Assembly: GCF_002356295.1 (NCBI RefSeq)
Contig: NZ_AP018042.1
Coordinates: forward strand, 2,760,361 to 2,824,360
Direction: 5' to 3'
DNA: 64,000 bases
Source of the DNA: Labilibaculum antarcticum
GTDB lineage: Bacteria > Bacteroidota > Bacteroidia > Bacteroidales > Marinifilaceae
Below, piece by piece: positions 25,384-34,428 of this stretch. The position numbers were made by a program, and so were the translations under genes. The notes below the pieces were generated by a model, which searched no databases, had not been told where the DNA came from, and saw only the letters and a list, made by a program, of their open reading frames with translations. Numbering within the stretch: position 1 is the first letter of the stretch; every line of letters starts with the position of its first letter.

Positions 25384-26298
25384 ATGACCAATACCATACG
25401 ACAATATCACGACAAGGATTTTGATGAAGTTTTGGCTTTGTGTCAAAACACTTACAAGTTCGATTCTCTTACCAAAGAGCTACTCCATGAGAAAATCTAC
25501 GAAGATCCTTTTTTCGATCCTGATATTATTTGGGTTGCCGTGGAAGGAACTGCTATTGTGGGATTTTTGATGGGAACCATCCGAATGGATATTCGGGGAG
25601 TAAACTATGGCTACGTAAAACTGATGGCCGTAGAAGAATCTCATCGAAGAAAAGGAATTGCCAAGAGCATGTATGAGTTGCTCGAAAAAGAATTGCGCTC
25701 TCAAAAGGTAGATGTGATGCGTTTAGGTGATGTTCCAATGAATTATTTTATGCCGGGAATTGATCCAAGATACACCCCGGCACTTTGTTTTGCCATGCGA
25801 ATGGGATTCAATCGATTTATGGATACGTCCAATCTTGTAGTCAATTTATTGGTTCGGGAATGGATTGATGAAAAGAAAATAATGGCTTTAAAATCGGATG
25901 ATATTGAAGTTTGTCGTGCAACAATAGAAGACAAGGATGAATTGATGGATTTTGTGGCTGAGGAATGGAAATTGTGGCAATTTGAATTGAAAATGGCCTA
26001 CAAATTGAATCCTGTTGCGATTCATGTTGCTAAGTTGAATGGAAAAATAAAAGCATTCTCGGCACATAGCGCAAATAATAAAGGATTGCCATGGTTTGGT
26101 CCTATGGGAACACATCCCGATTTGCGCGGGAAAGGAATGGGAAAAGTGTTGTTGTATCGCTGTCTGGAAGATTTGAAAAATCTGGGCTACAAAACAGCAA
26201 TAATTCCATGGGTAGGACCAATCGATTTTTATTCTCACCATGCAGGAGCAGTTGTCGAAAGAGTATTCTGGAGATATGAGAAGAAGCTGGCTTACTAA
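25384..26298 (+). CDS. Protein with two GNAT acetyltransferase domains
   Basis: The 304 residues hold two GNAT folds. The first (1-150) has the acetyl-CoA loop VEESHRRKGIAKSMYELLE. The second (175-304) has GPMGTHPDLRGKGMGKVLLY, equivalent to the R/Q-x-x-G-x-G/A loop. There is no signal peptide, so it is cytoplasmic. Its position between the DUF4922 and SpoIID genes suggests acetylation of an amino sugar or a cell-wall peptide, which cannot be confirmed from sequence alone. Confidence 0.83.
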   Translation: MTNTIRQYHDKDFDEVLALCQNTYKFDSLTKELLHEKIYEDPFFDPDIIWVAVEGTAIVGFLMGTIRMDIRGVNYGYVKLMAVEESHRRKGIAKSMYELLEKELRSQKVDVMRLGDVPMNYFMPGIDPRYTPALCFAMRMGFNRFMDTSNLVVNLLVREWIDEKKIMALKSDDIEVCRATIEDKDELMDFVAEEWKLWQFELKMAYKLNPVAIHVAKLNGKIKAFSAHSANNKGLPWFGPMGTHPDLRGKGMGKVLLYRCLEDLKNLGYKTAIIPWVGPIDFYSHHAGAVVERVFWRYEKKLAY

Positions 26299-26369
26299 AA
26301 TTAGAAAAAATAAGATTAGAGGGATGATGTTTTGAGAAAATCTCATGTCTCACATCTAAAAATTATAAA

Positions 26370-27695
26370 ATGAACGAACCACAATTACGGGTAGGTATCA
26401 TGTACGAGCCTAAAATTTCATTTACACTAAATGGAATTTACATACTCCAGCAAAATGGAAAAGAATATACAGGAAAGCAAAGCGCCAGCTATGTCAATGA
26501 TAAGATAGCTTTTGACGGTCTTGTAAATGAAGAACTGGTTTTCTATCCTAAATTCTACGAAGAAGGATCTTTCGATCTTTTCGATGTAACCATTGGTATC
26601 AAATTTCATTGGGAACGAAAAGAAGATCAGCGCTTCAAAGGTGCTCTGCACTTTATTTGCGAAGATGAAAAATTGACTGCGATGAATGTTCTTTCTTTGG
26701 AAGATTATTTGATCAGTGTGATATCATCTGAAATGAGTGCCACCAGCAGCATGGAACTGTTGAAAGCTCATGCAATTATTTCCCGTTCCTGGCTAATCGC
26801 GCAGGTGATAAAAGGGGCTGAATTGCAAAAATCAGAATCCAATTATCAGAGTATTGTTGAAACCGATGAGCAATATATTCGTTGGTACGATCGCGAAGAT
26901 CATGTAAATTTTGATGTTTGTGCCGATGATCATTGTCAGCGTTATCAAGGCATTACCAAACAATCGACCAAACTGGTAGTCGATGCAATTGATGCCACTC
27001 GCGGATTGGTGCTAACAAGCGAAGGCAAAGTTTGCGATGCCCGTTTCTCGAAGTGTTGCGGCGGAGTTGCCGAGACCTTCGAAAATGTATGGGAACCCGA
27101 AAATCACAAATACCTGCAGGCGGTTATCGATAATCCCAAAGCACCGGCAGGATATGATCTAAATCTGAAAGATGAGGACGTGGCCGAAAAATGGATCCGT
27201 ACTTCACCTGAAGCATTTTGCAATACCACCGATAAAGAAATTCTCTCACAAGTTTTGAATGATTACGATCAGGAGACCATGGATTTTTACCGTTGGGAAG
27301 TATCTTATACACAAGGAGAGATTTCAGAATTGATAGAACGAAAAACAGGAAAAGAATTTGGGCAAATTCTGAATTTAATTCCTGTTGAAAGAGGAGAGTC
27401 TGGTCGTTTAATCAAATTGAAAATTGTGGGTAAAAAACGCAGTTTGGTGATTGGAAAAGAACTGGAAATCCGTAAAGTACTTTCTGAATCACATTTATAT
27501 AGCTCCGAATTTGTTGTTGAAAGAGTAGGTGAAGAAAATGGTATTCCGGCTAAATTTATTCTGATAGGTGCCGGCTGGGGACATGGTGTTGGACTTTGCC
27601 AAATTGGTGCAGCAGTAATGGGCGCAAAAGGATATAAATACGATGAAATTTTACTGCATTATTTCCGTGGAGCAGAATTGGAAAAAAGATATTAA
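26370..27695 (+). CDS. SpoIID/LytB domain protein
   Basis: A 441-residue protein with an N-terminal beta domain (1-100) and a SpoIID domain from about 110: MNVLSLEDYLISVISSEMS (containing the catalytic-type Glu), LLKAHAIISRSWLIA, CADDHCQRYQGI, and at the C-terminus GAGWGHGVGLCQIGAAVMG. The family comprises lytic transglycosylases acting on denuded glycan strands in spore formers, and amidase enhancers. No obvious signal peptide is seen at the listed start, so its location is uncertain. It fits a lytic step in the salvage operon. Confidence 0.88.
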   Translation: MNEPQLRVGIMYEPKISFTLNGIYILQQNGKEYTGKQSASYVNDKIAFDGLVNEELVFYPKFYEEGSFDLFDVTIGIKFHWERKEDQRFKGALHFICEDEKLTAMNVLSLEDYLISVISSEMSATSSMELLKAHAIISRSWLIAQVIKGAELQKSESNYQSIVETDEQYIRWYDREDHVNFDVCADDHCQRYQGITKQSTKLVVDAIDATRGLVLTSEGKVCDARFSKCCGGVAETFENVWEPENHKYLQAVIDNPKAPAGYDLNLKDEDVAEKWIRTSPEAFCNTTDKEILSQVLNDYDQETMDFYRWEVSYTQGEISELIERKTGKEFGQILNLIPVERGESGRLIKLKIVGKKRSLVIGKELEIRKVLSESHLYSSEFVVERVGEENGIPAKFILIGAGWGHGVGLCQIGAAVMGAKGYKYDEILLHYFRGAELEKRY

Positions 27696-27785
27696 CGACA
27701 GATCTGAGATGCAAGAAGAGAGATTTGAAAGCTGTAAATAGTCTAATATCTCAATTCTCATATCTATAATCTAAACTGAAAAAGA

Positions 27786-29105
27786 ATGTCAAAAACAAAA
27801 ACTCGCTCACCATGGGCATGGATTCCATCACTTTATTTTGCTGAAGGGATTCCTTACGTTGTGGTGATGACCGTTGCCGTGATCATGTACAAAAAGCTCG
27901 GTATTTCGAATACAGATATTGCTTTGTATACTTCCTGGTTGTATTTGCCTTGGGTGATTAAGCCTTTTTGGAGTCCGATTGTGGACATCGTAAAAAGTAA
28001 ACGCTGGTGGATTGTTAGTATGCAATTGTTGATTGGTGCTGGTTTGGCGGGTGTTGCATTTACTGTTCCTACAACATTCTTTTTTCAATCTACATTGGCT
28101 TTTTTGTGGTTGCTGGCTTTTAGTTCGGCAACTCACGATATAGCTGCTGATGGATTTTATATGTATGGCTTAGATACAAATAAGCAGGCATACTTTATTG
28201 GAATCAGGAGTACTTTCTATCGATTAGCCATGATTACCGGGCAAGGACTTTTGATTATCCTGGCAGGATATTTCGAGACGACTAAGCTGTTCGGGAATAC
28301 CGAAAATAACATTCCATTGGCATGGTCGCTAACATTTTATATTTTGGCAGCAGGGTTTTTGCTGTTTGGCGTTTATCACAAATTTGCTCTTCCATATCCT
28401 CAAGAAGACGAAGATCGCGAAGTGAAAAGTTTTTCCGGAGTGTTTGCTGATTTTGGAGAAACCTTTCTTACTTTTTTCATGAAAAAGGATATTTGGAAAA
28501 TAGTAGGATTGCTTTTGGTGTATCGTTTGGGCGAATCTCAATTGGTGAAAATGGCATCTCCTTTTCTTCTCGATCCTAAAGAGGTTGGTGGATTAGGACT
28601 AACTACAAGCGATGTTGGATTAGTTTATGGAACCATAGGAATTCTTTTTCTGACCTTAGGAGGTTTGTTGGGTGGATTTTTAGCTTCTAAAAACGGATTG
28701 AAACATTGGCTGTGGCCGATGGTTATCGCCATTAACTTACCAAATCTGGTATATGTATACCTTTCCTATGCATTGCCCGAATCTTTCTTTTTAATTTGTG
28801 CCTCGGTGGCAGTAGAGCAATTTGGCTATGGTTTCGGTTTCACGGCCTATATGCTTTATCAGATTTATGTCTCCGAAGGAAAACACAAAACGGCTCATTT
28901 TGCATTCTGTACGGGGTTAATGGCTTTGGGAATGATGTTGCCAGGAATGATTTCCGGTTGGTTGCAAGAATTATTGGGCTATCAGCACTTCTTCGTTTGG
29001 GTAATAATATGTACCATCCCAAGTTTTATTATGGTGAAATTGATTCATGTAGATCCTAAATTTGGTATTAAAAAAGGAATCAATGAAACGTCCACGAGTA
29101 AATAA
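27786..29105 (+). CDS. AmpG-like MFS permease for muropeptides or MurNAc
   Basis: A 439-residue major facilitator of about 12 membrane segments. The N-terminus PWAWIPSLYFAEGIPYVVV and the loop YLPWVIKPFWSPIVD are hallmarks of the AmpG family. AmpG imports anhydro-muropeptides; homologues in Bacteroidota such as Tannerella carry MurNAc. With the adjacent kinase and MurQ this would be the inner-membrane entry point of the pathway. Substrate form (free sugar or muropeptide) is undetermined. Confidence 0.88.
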   Translation: MSKTKTRSPWAWIPSLYFAEGIPYVVVMTVAVIMYKKLGISNTDIALYTSWLYLPWVIKPFWSPIVDIVKSKRWWIVSMQLLIGAGLAGVAFTVPTTFFFQSTLAFLWLLAFSSATHDIAADGFYMYGLDTNKQAYFIGIRSTFYRLAMITGQGLLIILAGYFETTKLFGNTENNIPLAWSLTFYILAAGFLLFGVYHKFALPYPQEDEDREVKSFSGVFADFGETFLTFFMKKDIWKIVGLLLVYRLGESQLVKMASPFLLDPKEVGGLGLTTSDVGLVYGTIGILFLTLGGLLGGFLASKNGLKHWLWPMVIAINLPNLVYVYLSYALPESFFLICASVAVEQFGYGFGFTAYMLYQIYVSEGKHKTAHFAFCTGLMALGMMLPGMISGWLQELLGYQHFFVWVIICTIPSFIMVKLIHVDPKFGIKKGINETSTSK

Positions 29106-29181
29106 TTATTAACTCACAAACAGGGATGATTATTTGCGGGTGGTAAGTTCCATCTGGCAACTGAATAAAAATTATAAGCAG

Positions 29182-29712
29182 ATGAAAAATAGAATTGCAT
29201 TTTTGGGAGATAGCTTAACCGAGGGAGGAAGTTGGGATGAATTTTTCCCTGCTTACGAAACGGCCAATTTCGGAATATCCGGAGAGCGGTCTGATGAAAT
29301 CCTTTTTCGATTGGATGAGGTTCTGTTTTGGGAACCTAAAAAGATTTTTCTGATGATGGGCATTAACGATCTGGGCGAGGGCTTGGGTTATGAGAAGGTC
29401 CTTAAAAATCATCAAAAATTATTTTCAATAATGAAGGAGCATAAGGACATTGAATTGATTGTTCAAAGTCTTTTGCCTATTAATGATACGATGCTTGAAA
29501 GTGCCAATTTTAATGGAACTAAAATTTTTGAGCTTAACTATCATCTGAGAGATTTGTGTGAGAAAGAGAAGATCACTTTCGTGGATTTGTATACGGCTTT
29601 TTCAACCTATACCAACCAACTGATACATGATTATACGAACGACGGTTTGCATTTAAATGAAGCTGGTTATAGAATATGGCAGAATTGCCTGCAGTCTCAA
29701 AATCTCATCTAA
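29182..29712 (+). CDS. SGNH/GDSL-family hydrolase
   Basis: The ATG at 29182 yields 176 residues starting MKNRIAFLGDSLTEGGSWDE; the longer start at 29134 adds unrelated residues. Block I Ser is in GDSLTEG, block II Gly in FGISGERS, block III Asn in MMGINDLGEG, and block V Asp-His in DGLHLNEAGY. There is no signal peptide, so it is cytoplasmic. GDSL enzymes remove acyl groups; deacetylation of O-acetylated wall sugars is an attractive but unproven role here. Confidence 0.88.
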   Translation: MKNRIAFLGDSLTEGGSWDEFFPAYETANFGISGERSDEILFRLDEVLFWEPKKIFLMMGINDLGEGLGYEKVLKNHQKLFSIMKEHKDIELIVQSLLPINDTMLESANFNGTKIFELNYHLRDLCEKEKITFVDLYTAFSTYTNQLIHDYTNDGLHLNEAGYRIWQNCLQSQNLI

Positions 29713-29868
29713 AATCAATTGCGTCCTAAACGTTTTGTGGAATAGCTTTTACTTTATTCATTTAGATGGTATTATGTGCGTGATTTCTTTAAAGGGGATT
29801 ATTTAAATTACATGTTGATTGGCATCTATTTTAAAGAGTTTTTGTTTTGCCTCTAAGATTTAGTAAGA

Positions 29869-29918
29869 CCGGGAAGCTGAGCCCCGATAGCTATCGGGGT
29901 TGTTCGAAGATCACCCGG
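29869..29918. repeat. Nested palindrome around CCCCGATAGCTATCGGGG
   Basis: A perfect 18-bp palindrome (29882-29899) is enclosed by an outer CCGGG/CCCGG pair (29869-29873 and 29914-29918). It is related in design to the CCCCGAAAGCTTTCGGGG palindromes of the GIY-YIG modules. The gap 29713-30076 holds no gene. Confidence 0.65.
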
Positions 29919-29984
29919 CCGCACTTAAGCTTGAGGTAAATAAGAAAGCTTTTTTAAATGTAGCCTTGATTTTTTTTGCTTCCG

Positions 29985-30043
29985 TTTTTTGTATTAAGAC
30001 AAAAAATGAAGTCGGGTTTGGGCGGATAGCCCAATACAAAAAA
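29985..30043 (+). other. Stem-loop upstream of the acyltransferase gene
   Basis: TTTTTTGTATT (29985-29995) and AATACAAAAAA (30033-30043) form an 11-bp stem enclosing an inner GGGC/GCCC hairpin (30020-30032). It lies 34 nt before the ATG at 30077 and could be a leader structure. No known riboswitch is recognised. Confidence 0.4.
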
Positions 30044-30076
30044 TAAATAGGACAATGTTGATCTAAAATCTAGATA

Positions 30077-31186
30077 ATGAAAAAAACAGAACGTTTAATG
30101 GCTTTGGATGCCTTTCGGGGATTGACGATTGCTGCCATGATTACTGTGAATACTCCGGGTAGTTGGGGGCATGTTTACGCTCCATTGCTCCATTCCAAGT
30201 GGCATGGTTGTACGCCGACCGATCTGGTGTTTCCTTTCTTTCTATTTGCTGTTGGCGTTGCCATGTGGTTTGCTTTCGGAAAATTCGATCATAAATTAAG
30301 CCCCGAGGCAGGAAAGAAGATTCTGAAGCGAACCGTAATCATTTTCGGGATTGGTTTGTTGTTAAATGCGTTTCCATTTGTTCAGATTAAATTGGAAGAT
30401 TTTCGGATAATGGGCGTTTTGCAGCGAATTGCCTTGGCTTATGGAATAGGAAGTTTGCTTTGTTTGTCGCTGAGTAAAATTCGATTGGTGTATGCCTCAG
30501 CCGTAATCCTTTTGGCATATTGGGGATTGGTTTTTTTCCTTGGCGGTGATGATCCATATAGTTTAGAAGGAAATCCGACAATGGCCTTCGATGCCATGAT
30601 TCTTGGTGCAAGTCATATGTACAAGGGCTTTGGAGTAACTTTTGATCCGGAAGGATTGTTTAGTACTCTTCCTGCAATTGCAACGGTGATTCTTGGATAT
30701 CTTTCTGGATTTTTAATCGCGTCCACCGAGCGAAAGAAGTTGGTTCTAAAGTTATTGATGTTTGGTTCTTTAGGTGTGATTGTTGGCTTGATTTGGAATT
30801 TGGGATTTCCTATTAATAAACCAATCTGGTCTAGTTCTTATGTGGTTTACACCGCAGGTTTAGCCCTTTTGGTTTTAGCTGTAATGATTTACCTGATCGA
30901 TATTTTGGAGTACAAGAAATGGGCTCATCCTTTTCTGGTTTTCGGAATGAATCCTCTATTCATTTATGTTCTTTCAGGAGTTTGGGTAAGAGTGATTATT
31001 TATTTGGTTCACTTTTCAGATCAGGCTGGAAATTCAATGACCGGATACGCCTGGTTGTATAAAAATGCATTTGCATCCTGGGCAGGAGATATGAACGGGT
31101 CGTTATTTTTTGCTCTGGCTCATATAATGGTCTATTGGCTTATCGTGCTATTTCTCTACCGACGGAAGATTTTTATTAAAATATAA
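30077..31186 (+). CDS. HGSNAT-like membrane acyltransferase (DUF5009/DUF1624 type)
   Basis: A 369-residue membrane protein with about ten segments. The N-terminus RLMALDAFRGLTIAAMITVN and the motif WHGCTPTDLVFPFFLFAVGV are diagnostic of the heparan-alpha-glucosaminide N-acetyltransferase-like family, sometimes called NagX when next to amino-sugar genes. It would move acetyl groups across the membrane onto a glucosamine-type sugar. It closes the plus-strand salvage run and shares a bidirectional terminator with the ThrE-like pair. Confidence 0.85.
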   Translation: MKKTERLMALDAFRGLTIAAMITVNTPGSWGHVYAPLLHSKWHGCTPTDLVFPFFLFAVGVAMWFAFGKFDHKLSPEAGKKILKRTVIIFGIGLLLNAFPFVQIKLEDFRIMGVLQRIALAYGIGSLLCLSLSKIRLVYASAVILLAYWGLVFFLGGDDPYSLEGNPTMAFDAMILGASHMYKGFGVTFDPEGLFSTLPAIATVILGYLSGFLIASTERKKLVLKLLMFGSLGVIVGLIWNLGFPINKPIWSSSYVVYTAGLALLVLAVMIYLIDILEYKKWAHPFLVFGMNPLFIYVLSGVWVRVIIYLVHFSDQAGNSMTGYAWLYKNAFASWAGDMNGSLFFALAHIMVYWLIVLFLYRRKIFIKI

Positions 31187-31190
31187 AAGA

Positions 31191-31217
31191 AAAGCTTCGG
31201 ATTTAATCCGAAGCTTT
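31191..31217. terminator. Bidirectional terminator
   Basis: AAAGCTTCGGATT / AATCCGAAGCTTT, a nearly loop-free perfect stem with a T run on the plus side, between convergent genes. Confidence 0.9.
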
Positions 31218-31727
31218 TTTTGATCCAAATATTTTAGTTAGAAATTTACTCGGTTTAATTTCTTTTGTTGATTTGTTACGGCTAAGTAACATGGGGGCAG
31301 CAACACCCAGCGAAAGTGCTGTTAAAACAAAAAAGGCTTTTAATCCGTTATCAAATGTTTCCTGTAGCAATTGAAGAAAAATGGTGTGATCATTTTCTCC
31401 CGTTAAACGGATAATTACCAACATCATGCGGTACGTAAATGCACCGGGGACCATTGGGATAACTGCAGGAATTGCAAAAATGAAGGGAGGCGAATGTCTA
31501 AGGTGAGCTGCTACAACGCTTAAAAATCCAATGAGTATGGCGCCCATAAAAGAGCTAAGAATGATGTTTATTCCCAACTTTAAACAGATTAGCTTTAGTG
31601 TTCCACCCAGAGCACCCATAATAAATATCACCCATAATGTTCGGGGAGGAACATTAAAGAGTACTGCGAAACCAGTAGCTGCAAAGCCCAGCCAAATCCA
31701 GGTTTCATATAAATGAATCCACTCCAT
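31203..31727 (-). CDS. ThrE-type exporter, small subunit (DUF3815/ThrE_2)
   Basis: 174 residues with about five membrane segments, matching the short second half of split ThrE exporters (PPRTLWVIFIMGALGG, AHLRHSPPFIFAIPAVIP, VPGAFTYRMM). The pair exports threonine/serine in characterised members. It lies 3 bp after the larger partner on the same strand. It interrupts the salvage cluster and has no visible functional link to it. Confidence 0.85.
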   Translation of the reverse strand: MEWIHLYETWIWLGFAATGFAVLFNVPPRTLWVIFIMGALGGTLKLICLKLGINIILSSFMGAILIGFLSVVAAHLRHSPPFIFAIPAVIPMVPGAFTYRMMLVIIRLTGENDHTIFLQLLQETFDNGLKAFFVLTALSLGVAAPMLLSRNKSTKEIKPSKFLTKIFGSKKASD

Positions 31728-31730
31728 ATT

Positions 31731-32501
31731 TTAAATGTTATAAATTAGTATTGCTCCCAATAAGCCTAAGGCAATCGATAGGGCAATGGTTAATCCATTT
31801 ATTCCTCTCACCACACCGTTTAAAATATTTCCGTCCAGAAGATCCAGTAGAGAATTAATTAATGGAATTCCAGGAATTAAATATAAAACAGAGGTGGCAA
31901 AAGCATATTCGGGGTTGTTGCCAATATGCAGGTAAACTGTAGCTCCCGAAATAAGAGATGACACAAACGCGGCTGAGAAAATGCATAAATAGGGATTGAA
32001 CTCTCTTTTTACGGCTTCCTGTCTTACATATAAGCCAATAAAGCTTGCCACAAATGCAACGATCATTTCGATGGCTTCACCACCAAAAAGGCGACAAAAG
32101 GAGGCGCCTGCCAAAGCTACCATCAGTAGTGTTACGATTCGGGGATAATGAGATACAGACTTCAGTCGGTCTATTTCATTACGAACCATTTCCAAATCCC
32201 ATTTTTCCTCTATAATGTGCCAGCTCATTCTGCTGAGTCCGCTCACAATTTTGAAATTGACACGATGAGTCGATGTTTGCATCAGTCGGCTAAAGAATTG
32301 ATTCGACTCTTCGTTGTTTATGGTCAACATTAATGCACGATGGGTAATTAATAATTCGGCATGGTATCCATAGGCCGAGGCTATTCGCATTACAGTAACC
32401 CGAATTCTAAATGTATTTGCTCCGGTCTCCATAAGTAAGGCTCCAACTTCGAGCAGGATTTCACACAGCTCATTAATCTTATCTTTTTCGGATAAAACCA
32501 T
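31731..32501 (-). CDS. ThrE-type exporter, large subunit (DUF1212)
   Basis: 256 residues. The N-terminal soluble part has LCEILLEVGALLMETGANTFRIR, broken here as EVGALLMETGANTFRI, with the family's ETGA motif. About five membrane segments follow, including LYLIPGIPLINSLLDLLDG. The partner with the remaining five segments is at 31203-31727. Known relatives export L-threonine and L-serine. Confidence 0.87.
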   Translation of the reverse strand: MVLSEKDKINELCEILLEVGALLMETGANTFRIRVTVMRIASAYGYHAELLITHRALMLTINNEESNQFFSRLMQTSTHRVNFKIVSGLSRMSWHIIEEKWDLEMVRNEIDRLKSVSHYPRIVTLLMVALAGASFCRLFGGEAIEMIVAFVASFIGLYVRQEAVKREFNPYLCIFSAAFVSSLISGATVYLHIGNNPEYAFATSVLYLIPGIPLINSLLDLLDGNILNGVVRGINGLTIALSIALGLLGAILIYNI

Positions 32502-32775
32502 AATATTTGTTTTAAAATGATTCTAATTTGATAATTGAGTACTCCGAATTCCTGTTTCTGTTGATCTGCCTGATAGTAATCTGTTACTATATGTTTAACT
32601 GCAGGTAAATGTGTTTTGTAGTTAAGTAGTATAGATATTTAAAAGAGAGCTTCTATTTTGAAGTTTATATTGATTTTAAGATTCAAGGAATTTACGTTGC
32701 AAATGTAATCATTTTAAGAATTTTAACTTCGGAAGTGGCGGGGAAATTATGATTTGAATTTATAGTTCATACTTT

Positions 32776-34050
32776 TTACTTATACAAGTAGTGTTTTTTT
32801 GATTTTTCTTTAAATGATTCTGTCTGCGAAGACCAAAGTTCCTCAATGTCATTTACCAGAAAATCTTCTGTAAATCTCATTCTGATTTCCTTGCTTCCGC
32901 ATACTTTATCAAACATGCTTAGTCGTGAGGCTTCACACATCTCAAATGGATTTTTATCAGGATACAATTTGTGACATTCCTGCATTACATAGAATTGAAT
33001 GAGGGAAACAGGTGCTTTTTGAATGGCCGTAAAATGCAATTGAACTCCATGCAGCATAATGTCTTTGCCAACGGAATAGTAGGGTTTGTAGTGTACAGGT
33101 CTAAATAGAACGCCAGGAATGTCCAAATCATTTAAATTTTCTGCTAAATCATCAGCATCGATCCATTCGGCACCAAATAATTCGAATGGCTGAGTGTAAC
33201 CAACACCAATCGAAATAGTATACAATTCGCCAAGTATGCCCGATGCCGCATAGTAAATTGCACTCATCGAATTAGGAATGTGCGGAGAAGTTGGCACCCA
33301 AGCCAATCCAGTTTCCCGAAAAGTCATGCTTCGATTCCATCCATCCATTGCGATTACTTGCAATTTACATTTCTTGCTTTCCTTTAATAAGCCTTCTTCA
33401 TTCAAGTATTTAGCCAGTTCGCCACAAGTTAGTCCGTATACATAGGGTATCGGAAACTGACTCACAAAAGATATTTGCTTCGGCTCAACTAAACAGCCTT
33501 CTATCTTATTTCCTCCAAAAGGATTTGGTCGGTCGAGTACGATAAATTCGACATCATTTTCGGCGCAAGCTTCCATTAGCAATCCCATGCTGCTGATGTA
33601 GGTATAGGATCGTACACCAATATCCTGAATGTCATAAATAATAGCATCCAAACCTTTTAGCATTTTGGCATTTGGTTTTTGTTGCTTGCCATACAAAGAA
33701 TAGACTAGAATACCTGTTTTCTTGTCGGTGTAGCTTGCTACTTTCTCCCCGGCGGCATGATCTCCCCGTATTCCATGTTCAGGGCTGAAAAGAACTTTCA
33801 CCTCTATTTCGTTGCAAGAGTGAAGCAGATCAATAGTCGACTCTAGATCCTTGTTTACTCCCGTAGGATTGGTGATGATTCCAATCTTTTTTCCTTTAAG
33901 AATTGCATAGTTGGTTTTTTGTAGTACATCTATGCCTGTATCTACTTTTTGAGCAAGAATTGGTTTTTGTAAAAATAATACTTGCAAGCAAACTAATAGA
34001 AGGAAATAGACTGCTCTCAAAGGAATACGTAATGCATTGTTATTAATCAT
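32776..34050 (-). CDS. namZ: Exo-beta-N-acetylmuramidase (DUF1343, GH171)
   Basis: 424 residues with a signal peptide (AVYFLLLVCLQVLFLQKPIL, cut near AQK). The DUF1343 core is recognisable: GKKIGIITNPTGVNKDLEST, VKVLFSPEHGIRGDHAAGE, IIYDIQDIGVRSYTYISSMG, VLDRPNPFGGNKIEG and GLAWVPTSPHIPN. NamZ of Bacillus subtilis and its Tannerella homologue release terminal MurNAc from peptidoglycan; GH171 is this family. As an exported enzyme it would supply MurNAc for the AmpG-like permease and the kinase-MurQ pair. The upstream gap shared with the GHL10 gene carries a candidate FadR-type operator. Confidence 0.93.
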   Translation of the reverse strand: MINNNALRIPLRAVYFLLLVCLQVLFLQKPILAQKVDTGIDVLQKTNYAILKGKKIGIITNPTGVNKDLESTIDLLHSCNEIEVKVLFSPEHGIRGDHAAGEKVASYTDKKTGILVYSLYGKQQKPNAKMLKGLDAIIYDIQDIGVRSYTYISSMGLLMEACAENDVEFIVLDRPNPFGGNKIEGCLVEPKQISFVSQFPIPYVYGLTCGELAKYLNEEGLLKESKKCKLQVIAMDGWNRSMTFRETGLAWVPTSPHIPNSMSAIYYAASGILGELYTISIGVGYTQPFELFGAEWIDADDLAENLNDLDIPGVLFRPVHYKPYYSVGKDIMLHGVQLHFTAIQKAPVSLIQFYVMQECHKLYPDKNPFEMCEASRLSMFDKVCGSKEIRMRFTEDFLVNDIEELWSSQTESFKEKSKKHYLYK

Positions 34051-34105
34051 GATGACTATTTTTTAAGTTTTTGCAATTTAGACTCTTGTTTTCTTGTTTA
34101 TTCCA

Positions 34106-34134
34106 TTGCAAAACTAATAAATTTTATATTTTTG
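34106..34134 (+). promoter_or_regulatory. Promoter for the small lipoprotein-GHL10 unit
   Basis: TTG at 34106-34108, an 18-nt spacer and TATTTTTG at 34127-34134, immediately followed by the operator candidate. Confidence 0.65.
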
Positions 34135-34137
34135 TAA

Positions 34138-34147
34138 CATGTATGAC
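34138..34147 (+). promoter_or_regulatory. Candidate FadR-type operator, GHL10 side
   Basis: ACATGTATGACAACTT directly downstream of a -7 box, where a bound repressor would block transcription. TGTATGACA is a good FadR-type half-palindrome. Confidence 0.5.
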
Positions 34148-34174
34148 AACTTAAAGAATATTTTTAAATGATGA

Positions 34175-34426
34175 AATGTTCTAGTCATTATTTTTTGCTT
34201 TCTTTTCATAGGTTGCAAGCTGTCTGATGTAAGCGCAGCAAATTTAGCCTTTTTAATTGAGATGGGTGAAATTACTATCGCCAGTCAATTTATTGAGGAG
34301 AAGCTTTTGGATGCTGTATCCGAAAGAGATGAACCTGTCAATTTTAAAAGAGGTGAATTGGAGTGGAAAGCTGGGAACATTTATTTTGGTGATTGGACTT
34401 ATAAAATGAGAGTAACATACAATTAG
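34175..34426 (+). CDS. Small lipoprotein-like ORF with missing start codon
   Basis: An open frame of 83 codons reads NVLVIIFCFLFIGCKLSD at its start (lipobox FIGC), then ends GDWTYKMRVTYN just 2 bp before the GHL10 gene. No ATG, GTG or TTG precedes the signal in frame. An ATG-ATG-AAA at 34168-34176 lies in another frame and would join it if two bases were added, so it may have lost two bases, use a rare start such as ATT, or be a sequence error. An internal ATG at 34262 gives 54 residues. I do not recognise the family. Confidence 0.5.
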   Translation, partial: NVLVIIFCFLFIGCKLSDVSAANLAFLIEMGEITIASQFIEEKLLDAVSERDEPVNFKRGELEWKAGNIYFGDWTYKMRVTYN

Positions 34427-34428
34427 AA

